Shown here: piece by piece, positions 15,572 through 15,690 of the stretch
Numbering within the stretch: position 1 is the stretch's first letter
Layout of the letters: every line of letters starts with the position of its first letter
Assembly: GCA_024763185.1 (NCBI GenBank)
Contig: JANTFY010000030.1
Coordinates: 1 to 15,690, forward strand
From: Gammaproteobacteria bacterium
GTDB lineage: Bacteria; Pseudomonadota; Gammaproteobacteria; GCA-001735895
Length of the DNA stretch: 15,690 nt
Reading direction: 5' to 3'
Position numbers and translations under genes: made by a program
Notes under the pieces: model-generated
The model's database searches: none
Told to the model about the DNA's origin: nothing
The model's input: the letters and a program-made list of their open reading frames with translations, nothing else

Positions 15572-15690
15572 CGCGGCTTTTGCAGCAGAATATGCTCGTA
15601 GCCGAGCTTGATGTAATCGTTGATCTGGGCCGGCCCACTGGGTGATACATCGACCATATCAAGGTATGCCGAATCCGGCACATCCTTCCA
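15568..15690 (-). CDS. 3' end of an unidentified gene upstream of tatD (partial)
   Basis: The last 40 codons of a leftward gene are present, ending at a TGA that shares bases with the tatD ATG. The frame stays open to the right edge. The visible tail contains DMVDVSPSGPAQINDYIKLG and finishes with an amphipathic, Leu-rich stretch and a basic end (LLQKPR). I do not recognise the family. The four-base overlap with tatD and the lack of stops make it very likely to be a real coding sequence in an operon with tatD. Confidence 0.7.
   Translation of the reverse strand, partial: WKDVPDSAYLDMVDVSPSGPAQINDYIKLGYEHILLQKPR

Overview
The window looks like a chromosomal segment of a gammaproteobacterium with moderate GC. 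The argS–priA pair with a SPOR-domain gene directly after argS, a YajD-type HNH protein, a YeaD-type mutarotase, a DUF6164 protein, a TatD hydrolase and a DUF3391/HD-GYP protein all fit that group. Species cannot be assigned from the sequence. There are no tRNA or rRNA genes, insertion sequences or CRISPR arrays. Most of the segment is housekeeping or conserved accessory genes.

Left part (1–5.6 kb): a possible 3' end of an unknown gene runs off the left edge. A leftward series follows: a secreted lipoprotein with YD-like repeats, a DUF6164 membrane-anchored protein, an EamA-type transporter, a D-hexose-6-phosphate mutarotase (yeaD) and a small secreted aromatic/proline-rich protein. A rightward two-gene operon (yajD and a DUF1499 gene, overlapping by 4 bases) ends in a strong bidirectional terminator, which also serves the convergent SCP2-domain gene.

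Centre (5.7–10.4 kb): a leftward block of priA, argS (apparent TTG start) and a SPOR-domain protein. It links replication restart, arginyl-tRNA charging and envelope/division functions.

Region 10.35–11.9 kb: about 500 bases without a clear gene. It holds an inverted repeat at the priA start, two perfect DnaA boxes facing each other plus a third imperfect one, and then a very AT-rich tract. This resembles a DnaA-controlled or origin-like site. Next is a ferrochelatase gene (hemH) that cannot be read through: it has an in-frame stop and altered conserved residues near its N-terminus, and a one-base frameshift about a third of the way in, while the rest including the catalytic His and Glu looks well preserved.

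Right part (12–15.7 kb): two genes for cyclic-di-GMP turnover overlap by one base (TAATG): a DUF3391/HD-GYP protein with the HD histidine replaced by Phe, and a GGDEF–EAL protein whose GGDEF site is degenerate but whose EAL site looks intact. A remnant resembling the C-terminus of an OsmC-family protein follows, then a TatD-family hydrolase on the opposite strand and the 3' end of an unidentified gene translationally coupled to it.

The points most worth following are the DnaA-box/AT-rich region, the broken hemH, and the paired c-di-GMP enzymes with altered active sites. No clearly new multi-gene defence or metabolic system is evident.
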